A DNA stretch of 64,000 nt from positions 9,610,001 through 9,674,000 of the forward strand of contig OU612067.1 in NCBI GenBank assembly GCA_914767715.1, in the 5' to 3' direction. The stretch is from Membranipora membranacea. Its lineage: Eukaryota > Bryozoa > Gymnolaemata > Cheilostomatida > Membraniporidae. A program made the translations under genes and the position numbers. Each line of letters opens with the position of its first letter. The first letter of the stretch is position 1. Below the pieces are notes generated by a model, which was not told the DNA's origin, made no database searches, and saw only the letters and a program-made list of their open reading frames with translations. Below, in pieces: positions 1 through 11,200 of this stretch.

Positions 1-1354
1 AGCGCAAGCGGTTCAAATTAAATCAGTCGCAACTCATGCATACTGCCTTCTGACGATGGTAGATAATGCGACTAACAGTAGCCAAAGGCAATGGTTTGAG
101 CACTTTAACTAATATATTCAGGATCACAGTACCATTTCTTTGATCATAGACTCTTTGAGTTTACCTTGAACATCAATACGTCTCATTAAAAACAAACAAA
201 TTAAGTAGTGACCAAAAGTAGGCTTGATACCTGCTCGTAACATTTCGATAATGATTTCCTCATGATCGAGCTAAATTGATGTAAGATGAGTGAATGGTTA
301 TGACAGATCCACAGTTTGACAGACATGGGAATAACCTCTTACAAAAGATTCGCCAGCTGCGAATGCCCGCCGCAGTGCTCCAGCTTTCAGCGCTTGGATC
401 CTTTAAGAATAATTCCTATGTACACGTATCAAAGATGATGCAACAGTAAATTATACCAAACACTGTCAGATATATCAAAACAAAGAATAGTATTCAAAGG
501 CGCAATCCAGAAAAAAATGTTTGACCAGGCTTTACGATTAGTCAAAGGGCGATTTCTGCAACATGGTGTCTACTCAGTACTTTTAAGGATCATCTGGTGG
601 ATTTAAAACTGTTTAACGCTTAATAAGAGAGTTTTAATAAGAGAGTTTTTGCGCCTTGAATTGCCATTACTAAACTGAGCTAGTTTGTTTAACATGTGTT
701 TATTTATTTTCCCTAATTTCTATTGCTCTCAGCCAGTCCTGCCCAAGTAAACAACAATTTGATGCTCAAACACATAGAGTTGTTATTACAAATTCTGCTG
801 AGTGCAGCAGTTACTGTCATCATTCAATATCGTTAGGTCCAGTTTTTCGATTAATTCTGTATTAACGCCTGGACAGGTTAATGCAGTGACTTTTTGTGGT
901 GTTTTTATCACTTCATAACAGTTATGACAGTGAAGACTTTACCAGATATTGCATCATTCTGCAGTCCACCTAGACATAAGTGTTTTGTTTACTAAGCTTG
1001 GGTAATTAAAATGGCTGTTTTGCGGTCATCAGGTTGGGCCTCCCACTACCTTTTCATCAGGAATTTCTAGGCAGTTCTGTCTAGTCCAGTACAAAAAAAA
1101 CCTATAGTGTCTTGAAAGACAATCAAGAGATATCATTGACCTTCAGGCCATTGATAAAAACTGAGGTGCTTTCAAAATACACCTGTTCGTAGTAAAAAAA
1201 CAAGGGCTTTTCCAGGCAATACAACGTATAAATAGTGTATATGTTTATAGTTGCGACTATTTATGTAGATAACCCCTATTGATAATGTCATCATCTTTTT
1301 TTGCAGTATGAGGGAAGTAAACCAGAACAATGAATTCCATTATTTCTTTTGTAG
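1..1354 (+). other. Intron of the + strand kinase receptor gene
   Basis: I see no coding exon here. The stretch lies upstream of the first recognisable exon of the partial kinase gene. In the - strand paralogue the intron before the equivalent exon is about 1.8 kb long, so the DFG-containing exon is expected just outside the window. A short duplication (TTTTAATAAGAGAG repeated) sits near 622-650. The sequence does not visibly resemble the matching intron of the paralogue (9244-11083). Confidence 0.5.
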
Positions 1355-2396
1355 CCTGGAACATGTCGATATATGGCCCCAGAACTGCTGGGAAGTCACA
1401 TGATCAGATCAAGAGAAGGACTACTACAAACTGATGTATACAGTATAGCTCTTATACTCTGGGAGATACTCTCAAGATACGAGAAATATAAAGTAGTGGG
1501 TGAGTTGGCAAAGCTTGGATATGGGGGGGAAAACTCAATACCCTCGGTACAAATCATGTCTTTCTGCAATTAACAGCAGATCCTAATCTGCAATGGGGAA
1601 ATGGCGCACCTTTGACGGTCTCCCGATGTCACTCCAAACAAATCCTCATTTGACCATCCTTGCACTTTGGAGGTGAAGCCCGAAAGAAAAAAAAATCTGC
1701 AACACAATACAACACATATTTTCCTACCTGCTTTACTTACCATAATGATGATAATAATACCATCATGCTGTTTCGAAGATGAGCTTATTTAATTAATATA
1801 TTCTGCATGTTTTAGCGAGTAAGACATACAGACCCCCCTATGATGAGTATGTGGGCAGTAATCCTGCAGTGAAGGATATGTACGAGGTGGTATGTGTACA
1901 GAAGAGGAGGCCGTACCTCGCCCCGCAATATCATCAAGTGAGTAACTCAGAATTGAGGCTAAAATTGACACGATAATTCCGTTTGACGTGTAATGCTGCC
2001 AATTGCCCACAGATGTAAAGAATTTCAAGGATGAATAAAATAGTGATGCAATCTAACTCTGAACATTAAAATAGTTCCACTATGATGATGATGATCACTA
2101 CTTTGCTACAGTCTGTCATTGTGATTCTCTGACTAGTTTGCCATAGAAAACCCTTCAAAGAATCATGACACAATCAATGGTAACTTTCATATATAATATT
2201 TCAGGCAATGGAGGAGCTGGTGGAAACAATAAAAGATAGCTGGGACGATGATGGCGAGATGCGATTAACATCAGCAGGAATCGAATCTCGAATCGTTGAA
2301 CTTTTTAAACAATATCCACATCAGGCACCGAGCCTCAGTGAGAATACTAACATTGATAGCGTTGAGCTGAATAATCGCAATAATCTCAATGGCTGA
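1355..2396 (+). CDS. TGF-beta/activin type II receptor kinase, 3' end (partial)
   Basis: This is the C-terminal part of a transmembrane receptor serine/threonine kinase that would phosphorylate type I receptors after ligand binding. Three exons are visible: 1355-1499 (ends on GTGAGT), 1816-1937 and 2205-2396 (stop TGA). They encode the activation-segment end GTCRYMAPE, the type II-like block [20 protein letters not shown], then [19 protein letters not shown] with KRRPYL, and the kinase C-lobe end with [15 protein letters not shown] short Asn/Ser-rich tail of about 30 residues follows. Phases (1, then 0) match the paralogue at 8272-9243 and the 122-bp middle exon has the same length. The N-terminal exons lie outside the window. 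In the paralogue the APE exon reads GTTRY instead of GTCRY. It is convergent with that paralogue. Family assignment is strong; the exact subfamily (ActRII-like or BMPR2-like) is not settled, though the short tail argues against a BMPR2-like long tail. Confidence 0.85.
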
Positions 2397-2661
2397 GCTG
2401 AAAATTTTTTTTTTAAGAAGGCATTAAAACCTCTCTTTGATTGTGATGGTAGGATAAGTATTACAGATTCTCATTCTATCTGATTCGATCCGATTTTGTC
2501 GCCTGTTCTCGGCATTTTATCAGAGTTTCCGAGAGGTTAAATAGAATTCATTAGCTTCTAGCAGGAGGGACAACACCAGGAATAAGTGACAAGTAATGAG
2601 TCTCAGAGGTCTATCAAGTATAAGATTTACATTTAGTGCTTGAGTATCCGTATAATTATTG

Positions 2662-2667
2662 AATAAA
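2662..2667 (+). terminator. Candidate poly(A) signal of the + strand kinase gene
   Basis: AATAAA stands about 265 bp after the TGA stop at 2396, a plausible 3' UTR length. The downstream sequence is AT-rich. Only the hexamer supports it. Confidence 0.4.
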
Positions 2668-4750
2668 CGAATTTATATTATTTTTCTGTATTATTATACA
2701 CATTGTATGTACATAGACTCATATTTATTTATTAGCATTATCTAATATCTATCATATTGAAAGAAATTCTAACGGTTGTCGCCGCACAACTTTGGTTACT
2801 TAAGAGATTGTGGGTTACAACCTTTACCTATATCCATATGGACTAAATTTTGATAGTCCAAAGTTTTTGTTGCAACCTACACTTCATTGCAATATATATT
2901 TCTTCATGAAAGGTCAGAATTATTTTACTTATTTTACTTCAAAACTGTGTTGACTTGTTGATGCATGATTTGGAGTCAATCATTAGCATTCTATTTATAC
3001 CACTGAGATTTCTGGTGATGTTAGGTTCACCCGTTATAGCTTATAATAGTACAACTGACTCTGCTAAGTGTTCATGCTGTGCATCGTGGCAATTTGAATG
3101 TTTTTTTTCTGAGTTTTGCTATCAGAGACAACAAACAAAGCGGTCATCACTCCCGCTGATATATGGTTAATACTGAACAATTTTTCTATCAGTATTAGTG
3201 TACACACTGTTTTCAGTATTATGGCGCAAAATTATAACATAATAATATTTTTGCGATCACTTTTTTTTTCAAACAACTTTATGATTGAGTATTTAGCAGT
3301 GAATATCAGTATAATATTAGTATTTTACATATTGGGATATGGCTGTTTTGTTTCTCAGTATTATTGTAATAATCGAATGATTGTAAATAAAAATGATGAA
3401 AACTTATTATCAGACAACGTGACCAGAATTTGGTGACCCCAGTAAGTATCAATTTTGGTGATTTTGATTGAAATTAACACCACTGTGAATTTTCAAAGTA
3501 ATAACAACTAAGCTTCAGACAATACTTTCTCACTACGAGAGTTTATCCTAAAAATCCTGCAGTGCAAATCTTTTGAAATTGTGATCAACGTACATTCGAT
3601 AATCAGAACAAAATCTTAAAAGCCTTCTCAAGACAATAATAGCACAGGTATGAGATCCTAGGACACATACAGCTGTCCCACTGTGCAGTTAGCTTCAGTG
3701 TTGCCCGACGGACGGGCACGATCTGAGGATGGACGGGAACGGGCATGATTTACTTGTCCACCGTACTCTTCTGGCATGTACCTATTGATGGGTCAACAAT
3801 GAGAGCTGGCTGCAGGGCTGACATGCCCCTTGGTTTGCTGTAGTTTAGTGATTTTAACATTCCATACTATACCTAACAGCCAACCCTCCAATTAAGTCTT
3901 GAGTCTGATGTCTCACTTTGTATATGACCTTTTATATTTAAATTTTTTCCAGCAAATAATGACACCAATAAAATGAAATAGCTATAAACGTGTTGCATCA
4001 TGATGAAATGTTATTCAGACTTTAGAATCTTAAGAAGTTACTACACTCTCCTTACAAATACTCCTAAGTGCGACTGGGAGATCTACACCTGAGTCTATAG
4101 CACATTCCAAACGATTGGTCCATCTCCATACAAAACAACGTGAGCTGATAAACAAACATTTTGTGCAAAAAAATGAATAAATATACTGTGATTTGGATGA
4201 CTATAGATGAGTATTTTGAGGTACTTGGGCAACATATAAGGTTGCTAGTAGTAGGATACAAGTTACCAAAAACCTCTGTTCAGTCTTTTGTGGGTGTATC
4301 AGGAGGGAATTCCATTGAGGTTTCCTGTTTACATAGTATCATGAATGAATAGCACTCAACCATTTTCTGTTTCATACTCACTGTCTCGGAGTTTTAAAGT
4401 TGAGAAAGGGACATTGGAGAGAGTGGTATGATAGGGGGTGTTACTATCTAAGAATACAAGCCGGTCGAGTACACAGGCTATGATATTGTGGTGAGAAAAA
4501 ATTTAGTGTTTAATTATATATTAATGAATTGTTCAAATGCTTGCGTGTTTCAATCTAATCAAGAAAAAACTCCTCACAGCCTACCAAACTCAAAGAGTGC
4601 ACATACTCAGTAAGATTTTTTGTTGGTTGGCAAAAATAGAAAGAAAATGTTGATTTTTCTGGCAAACACAGTTGTGTATCTATTTCTGTGATCTAAAATT
4701 TACAATGGAGATGATAAGTTGTTTTTGCAGAACCTATGGAAAACAGTGCA
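2668..4750. other. Intergenic, no gene recognised
   Basis: This is AT-rich sequence between the two convergent kinase genes. Open frames here (for example near 2955-3436 and 4064-4352) are short, lack splice context and do not resemble any family I know. A weak imperfect inverted repeat around 2790-2885 (ACTTTGG...CCAAAGT) may be an old transposon remnant. Confidence 0.4.
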
Positions 4751-5173
4751 AGTCACTCCAGGTGCAAAGTTTTCATTTTTTACCCCCTGACTTCATCAGT
4801 CAGCGCTCTCGTTCCTATAACAGCTCTGGTTGTGTCTATAAGCACTATTCTAGCACCCCAATGGATCCAGTATTGTAATTAAATTTTTTACGATTTCACA
4901 GAGAGGTTCTCATTTTTGCCACCATGGAAGGGAGGTTTTTACATAGTCCATCATCCATCATTGTTCTGAGTATGAGGTGATGACCGTTGTGCGCTGGCAT
5001 TGTGCCGAGAAGTCTTTTCAAGGATGGTTCAAGGGCAAGGTGCAAAAAAGCTGGGAATAGACATCGGGTAAAAGCGAAGTAAGAAACACAGCAGCTTGAG
5101 CTAAGAGATTAACTTGAAGATCTCAGCAGAACAGCCGAGGAGTAAATGTACGATTTAGATCTGAGACTGATCA
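4751..5173 (+). repeat. Direct repeat, copy 1 of 2
   Basis: A unit of roughly 420-450 bp starting AGTCACTCCAGGTGCAA recurs at 5341-5790 with high identity and a few small indels. The copies are separated by about 170 bp of unrelated sequence. Inside is GCCACCATGG, a good start context, but the frame closes after about 18 codons. I do not recognise a coding function; it may be a transposon piece or a local duplication. Confidence 0.7.
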
Positions 5174-5340
5174 TTTGAGATTGAGAGGACTTTAGAGTCC
5201 AAAATGGTGAAATTAAAGGTCCTGGCCATGGCTATCCATATCACCAATGCACACTAAAAGTTGAACTAATCCTTCAAAATGTGCAAAAATATAAATTTAG
5301 GTAGAAATAAAAAATATTGGAAGAGGCTCTGTTAAATTTT

Positions 5341-5790
5341 AGTCACTCCAGGTGCAATGTTGTCATTTTTTACCCCCTGATTTCATCAGTCAGCGCTCTC
5401 GTTCCTATAACAGCTCTGGTTGTGTCTATAAGCACTATTCTAGCAGCCCAATAATAGATCCTGTATTGTAATTAAATCTTGTACGATTTCACAGAGAGGT
5501 TCTCATTTTTGCCACCATGGAAGGGAGGTTTTTACATAGTCCATCATCGATCATTGTTCCGTGTGTGAGGTGATGACCGTTGTGCGCTGGCATTGTGCCG
5601 AGAAATCTTTTCAAGGATGGTTCAAGGATGGGCAAGATGCAAAAAAACTGGGAATTCACATCATTGGGTAACAGCGACGCAAAAAAAAAACAGCGGCTTG
5701 AGCTAAGAGATTAACTTATTGAAGATCTCAGCAGAACAGCCGATGAGTAGATGTACGATTTTTGCGTTCGATTAGATCTGAGGCTGATCA
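5341..5790 (+). repeat. Direct repeat, copy 2 of 2
   Basis: This is the second copy of the unit at 4751-5173. It shares the CAGCGCTCTCGTTCCTATAA and GTTGTGCGCTGGCATTGTG blocks and the end near GATCTGAGGCTGATCA. Small insertions (for example a GATGGGCAA stretch near 5625) make it slightly longer. Confidence 0.7.
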
Positions 5791-8271
5791 CATTGCCCAA
5801 GCCTTATATATAATAGAATGTTGTTCTATCAAAAGGATCCAGACTGTAGTTTACTATAATCGATGTTTGTGGATCCGAAGTAGACAGCTGAGTTAAGGTA
5901 GGCGAATAATGTAATAACAGAACACACCCCTGACATTAGAGATTATAAAAGTTTGTAGTTATCCATATCCGGTCTAGCAGTTTTGAAATTGTTGAACTGA
6001 TCAAAATTTCATATGTGAGAACCTAATGGTTGACAACCATACAACAGAGTGCTATACAATACCCCCCCCCCCCCCCCCCAATTAGATCAACAGTACATAA
6101 TACAATATATAACCTTTCTGAATCTCTCCTACAAACTAAAAAACTCAACAAGGTCAATTCTTAAGGTTTCATCGACAGATCATGAGAACTCTTGGTAGGA
6201 GTTGTCTACCTCTTGAAAAAGAGCGGAGAACCCATCAGGCCATTGATAAAAATCAAGTTCACCAACAAGACATTTGAAGCCAATAAAGAGTCTCCCATCA
6301 ACTTGAAAATTTAATTTGCTGAGAGAACTGCTAGCTAGTTATCATTGGCTTTTTTAAAGAATATAGAAATATGTACAACAAGCACAATACAGTACAACAT
6401 CGATCTTAAATATTATATCCAATTGAAACGTCTAGCAAAATTGACTGAGGGAACTAACTCTCTTTAATTTTTGAGCTAAAAATTCCAGTCAAGAGATCAA
6501 AAGAATTTAAATCTATCCAGTCTCAAGTCAACATTTTAAAACCATAGCTGGTACTGGTACCCCTTTAAGAGCCGGACAAACTTTCCTCCGGCAGGTGTAT
6601 ACAGCGAGTAAACTGTCAAAAGTTTTTAGATTGATTGATTTAGAACACTCTGTGCCAAGTTTTACAATTAGAAATTTTTTAGATACTTATACTTTTATTT
6701 TTCTCCAGCTTTTTAGGAACCATCTTTAAATGTAAATCTACAGAGCACATTTTTACAAATTTATCTGCAAAAATACATTGAGCGTTATACATACATAACA
6801 GTTTCCGCACGCAGATATTGTATGGTGCCACAGACCTGTGAGTAGAGTGCTGGTAAATAAATTTCAAAATTTTTTCAGTGCAAAAATAATCTGTCTTGTG
6901 TGATTTGTTCTACACAAATACATTGATTCCTTAAGGATTGCAATCAATTACGATTTGAATTTGAATCTGATATGTTTCGCACCTTTATTATTCAATTTCA
7001 AAAGCTTATTTACAAGATTGAAAGGATAAAATATGGTAATGAATGATATTTGCATGCAGAAATCATAGTTAATCATAAAGAGTTCAAGGTGGGAAGTATA
7101 AGCTACAAAAAGATTGGGATTTTTAACATTTATGTAGAATACCTAAATATACTTTAAAAGAAAAATAATTAAAATTAGTTTTTATTTATTTCTTACACAT
7201 TTTCTACAAAACTAATACTGTGAGAGGCTTGTGAAAATAACTGATCTAATACTGATTCAATTAAAATAGATTTAAAAAGCAATAGGTATTTTGTTTATAA
7301 TCATGGTCAATCTTATGTAAATTTTACAATTAATTTGTTGTTTGTTATTTAAGAAGAAAGAGTAAAAGCAATTGAAAATTTCCTGTGAACCAAGATACAT
7401 GAGCTTAGTCTGAGAACTGAGCCAGCTGTCTTGCTGAGAAAGTGAATTGCCGCAAATTCACTGCAGACACTTGCCCGAGCCCTCCGGCTACACTAAATGA
7501 ATCATTGTGAATGGTAGCGGTCATCCGTACTATAATGCTAAGAATGAACAGGTGCTTGCTCTGTTCAGAAAATCAGCAAAAATAGCACAATGATGAGTGA
7601 AATGCTAAATCTCTCGCCACCTATACAGCCACATGTGTGAACTGATTAGGAAAAATACAACAATGCTTGACCAATAAATAGAACATGATTTGCACACGAG
7701 TTTATACAAATTTCCAGTAACATAACATGAATCAATTTATATTGGTAGAAATTCGTGGAAAAAGTGGCACACCGCAGGAAGGAAGATTGATGATGGTACT
7801 GACATTATATTGGATCAGTGCCAAATGTATACTTTATGTACTAGTAAAGTTTAAATCTATGTACAAATGGCTAAATAATAAAATGCTTTGCTGAGAAACT
7901 TATACTCTTAAAGCAGCGGTAAAGAAAATATGTTCTTTGAATAAACTCAAGGCTGTTTCCAATGGTTACTGATGGATCAATTCCTTGTAACCAAACTGTG
8001 GCATAATAGTTATTTACCACAAAAATAAATATCCAACCGCCGGTGCTGTTGTAAAAACTTAATAATAACAAGGTTTTAAATCCTAAATTTCCCAGTTATC
8101 TCTGCTGTCGAAAGTCGAAGTATAGATTTCTCTGTGACTTTACCCTACCTTTCATGTGATGTTCTAAATTGTCTCTTACACTAGAACTGGTGCATGTTTT
8201 GTCCTGTCTAACTGTACAAGAGAAGCCATGGTTATTATGTTGACCTGTCAATCCAAGAGATACTTCAATCC
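5791..8271. other. Intergenic / 3' flank of the - strand kinase gene
   Basis: No gene is recognised. It includes an 18-base run of C at 6062-6079 and AT-rich single-copy-looking sequence. The 3' UTR of the - strand kinase gene must lie in the right-hand part, but I found no clear AATAAA close to its stop. Confidence 0.4.
6062..6079 (+). repeat. Homopolymer C run (18)
   Basis: An uninterrupted run of 18 C residues in otherwise AT-rich intergenic DNA. Length is likely unstable between individuals or assemblies. Confidence 0.9.
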
Positions 8272-11200
8272 TCAGCCATTGATATTATTGCGATTATTCA
8301 GCTCTACACTATCAGTGTTAGTAACCTCACTAAGACTCGGTGCCTGATGTGGATATTGTTTAAACAGTTCATCAATCCGAGATTCGATTCCTGCCGATGT
8401 TAATCTCATTTCGCCATCATCATCCCAGCTATCTTTTATTGTTTCTAACAGCTCTTCCATTGCCTGAAATATTGAATGAGGCACTGCAACTTGCGTCTTT
8501 CATATGCCGAGGATAGCAATGTGACACAGTATCTTTGTGACCTCCTCAGCATCAACCCATGACTTTGACCAAATAACTTATATGATGAGGCTTAAAAAAA
8601 CTTTTTGCTGGATACCAATAAATATATTTGAATAATATCCCACAATGCAGCATTCTGAAATTCCCAGGGAGAACAGGGTAATTAAAACTTATCTTACATG
8701 AGTCTAGGGCAGGTATCAACACCATAGAAACAAAAGTAAACCTATTTCTGAGATACTCACAGGATGATATTGCGGGGCGAGGTATGGCCTCCTCTTCTGT
8801 ACACACACCACCTCATACATATCCTTCACTGCAGGATTACTGCCCACATACTCGTCGTAGGGTGGTCTGTATGTCTTACTCGCTAAAATTTTGGATGGAA
8901 TACAATAGGTTATTGTAGATAATATATTTTCAAATTATGAATATGTATCATTAATTTAAATTCTTTACTTATTGATTTCTTGCATCAGCAACTTACATTT
9001 TATCGCAACAAAATGGACAACTTTAACAGCTTTTACAGATTGTTTCATTTTTCGAATTTGATTCTGAATCCTCAATTCAAAAGGTATGAATCAGAACAGA
9101 CCTGTTTTATATTTCTCGTATCTTGAGAGTATCTCCCAGAGTATAAGAGCTATACTGTATACATCAGTTTGTAGTAGTCCTTCTCGTGATCGGATCATGT
9201 GACTTCCCAGCAGCTCAGGGGCCATGTAACGAGTCGTTCCGGGCTACAATGGATAAAAACTTCCCGAATACAAGAGAGATTCAGCTGTTTATGAATATTA
9301 GAATTCCAAGCCCTTTTTTCTTTTATGTAACATTTCTATACTTTACCAGTACCCACTACCCATTACCCACTGTAACATTTTATATTCTATCTCAAACCCC
9401 CTGTACCACCTCGCAAAGAATCATAATCGAGAACACTGAAGGATAGGCAGACAATCCAGGTGAATACAGACATCTACAAAAGAGACCTTGTCTCAATACC
9501 ACGACTACATGCAGGGCTGGTCAGCTATTATGGGACCAGATTTCCTGTGTACCTTGGCAGCCAAAACAAGCAGCTACAGAAAATATATAAGTAGCATTGA
9601 TTTGAGGTCATTGGTAAAAGTATCTACCGTAAAGTTTTGGAGGAGGGAGCTTCAAAGAGACCAGCCCCTTCACCACAAAAGTCTTTTCCACAACGATTAG
9701 TGTTGGGGCTGTTATTTGTACAATCATTTAAATACATGCACTTCCCAATTACCTCATAAAGCCAAGAAATTTGCAAAAACAAAATTAATTTCCCAATATC
9801 CTAGTTTTTAACTGCTCCATCACCAAAGGTATTTTTATGGGTCCGAATAAAGGTAGATGTATCACCCGTAAAATGCTGCCGCAAGTATGATATGATATTA
9901 ATGTGTATGGAAAAATATGGATCGTGTAAACATTAAATTTGAGTTCTGAGTAAGCCCTGTTGCTTTGCCTGGTAAACTAACACAATATCTACTTGTGGTT
10001 AGGGCTAGTGAGGTCATTTTTTACCATTCAATGGTCCCCTATGACCTTGTTCAATAAGAACATTTCAGCATGCGCCATTAAATGTGTTGAAATCTGTGTG
10101 AGTAACTGGAACACAAAAACGCGTAATGTTGTTGCAAAACCTAATTTTTCAAACTTGATGATGGAGGGAAATTGGATGTACCACACCGAGGATGTGAATT
10201 ATAAGAAAACAAATTAGAAAATAGAACAGATAACTAAACCATTCATGAGTTTGACATCCAGTCTCACCCTGAATGAATACGGTATCACTTTTGTTTTGAT
10301 ATGATATGCCTGAAGGAAGCTCAAAATATGAATTACATAATCATCTTATATTGAGATTAATAGATCTTTCTGGATTAGAGATGCGATTGAGCAAGCACCT
10401 GCTCTGCCCTGCCAGATTCCCATGTATGCCACTCTGCATGACATGTCATAACCAACTATTCATCTACAGCTGAAGGTCGTTAATGTTCTTGCTTTTGAGG
10501 TAAAAATGATAACTTCCTTTGTCACAACTCCTCAATCACAGAGAGGATACCTATACTTTTCAGCTATTTTTATCTTTCTTAGGAAAACCACAATTGTTAT
10601 TTACTTTTGCGTAACCATATGTTTTGAAAATTGGCATAATGAACCGATTTGATTCACCAAAGGAGTATAATTCCATAAACAAGATACACGCGTCTGAATG
10701 ACGACGAACATTCTAGTAAAATAGTATTCGAGCTTGGGCGTTTCAACTCAGGAAATTTTCTTCCCAAGCCAAACCCTAAATTCTAGATCCTAACCAAAGA
10801 GAAAAATAAGACCAGAAATCTCGGTATTCCCTGAAATCTCAATAGCTAAACACTGTAGCTTTCACATAATCCTCCCTAGTCCCTAGGTAAGCAGAATATC
10901 CCCATTTCGCACGACATGTGATAGAATATTTAGGCTTACTAACATCTACTCAATTTTCATTGCTTTACATAAACTCTCACTGCGATAATTGGCGCAAGCT
11001 GACATCAAGTCACCTTCTTGCTAACTCTAGCTAATATTTATTCCTCATAGATTTTGGTTTCATATAGTGGAGATGTAACTCACCAGAGACATTTTCTCCA
11101 TTTCTATCAGGTTTTTCTCCAGAACCAAACTTAGATTGAAATCACAAATCTTGGCAGTAAGGTTGGAATCTACAAACAAAAATTGTGAAACATATTTTTG

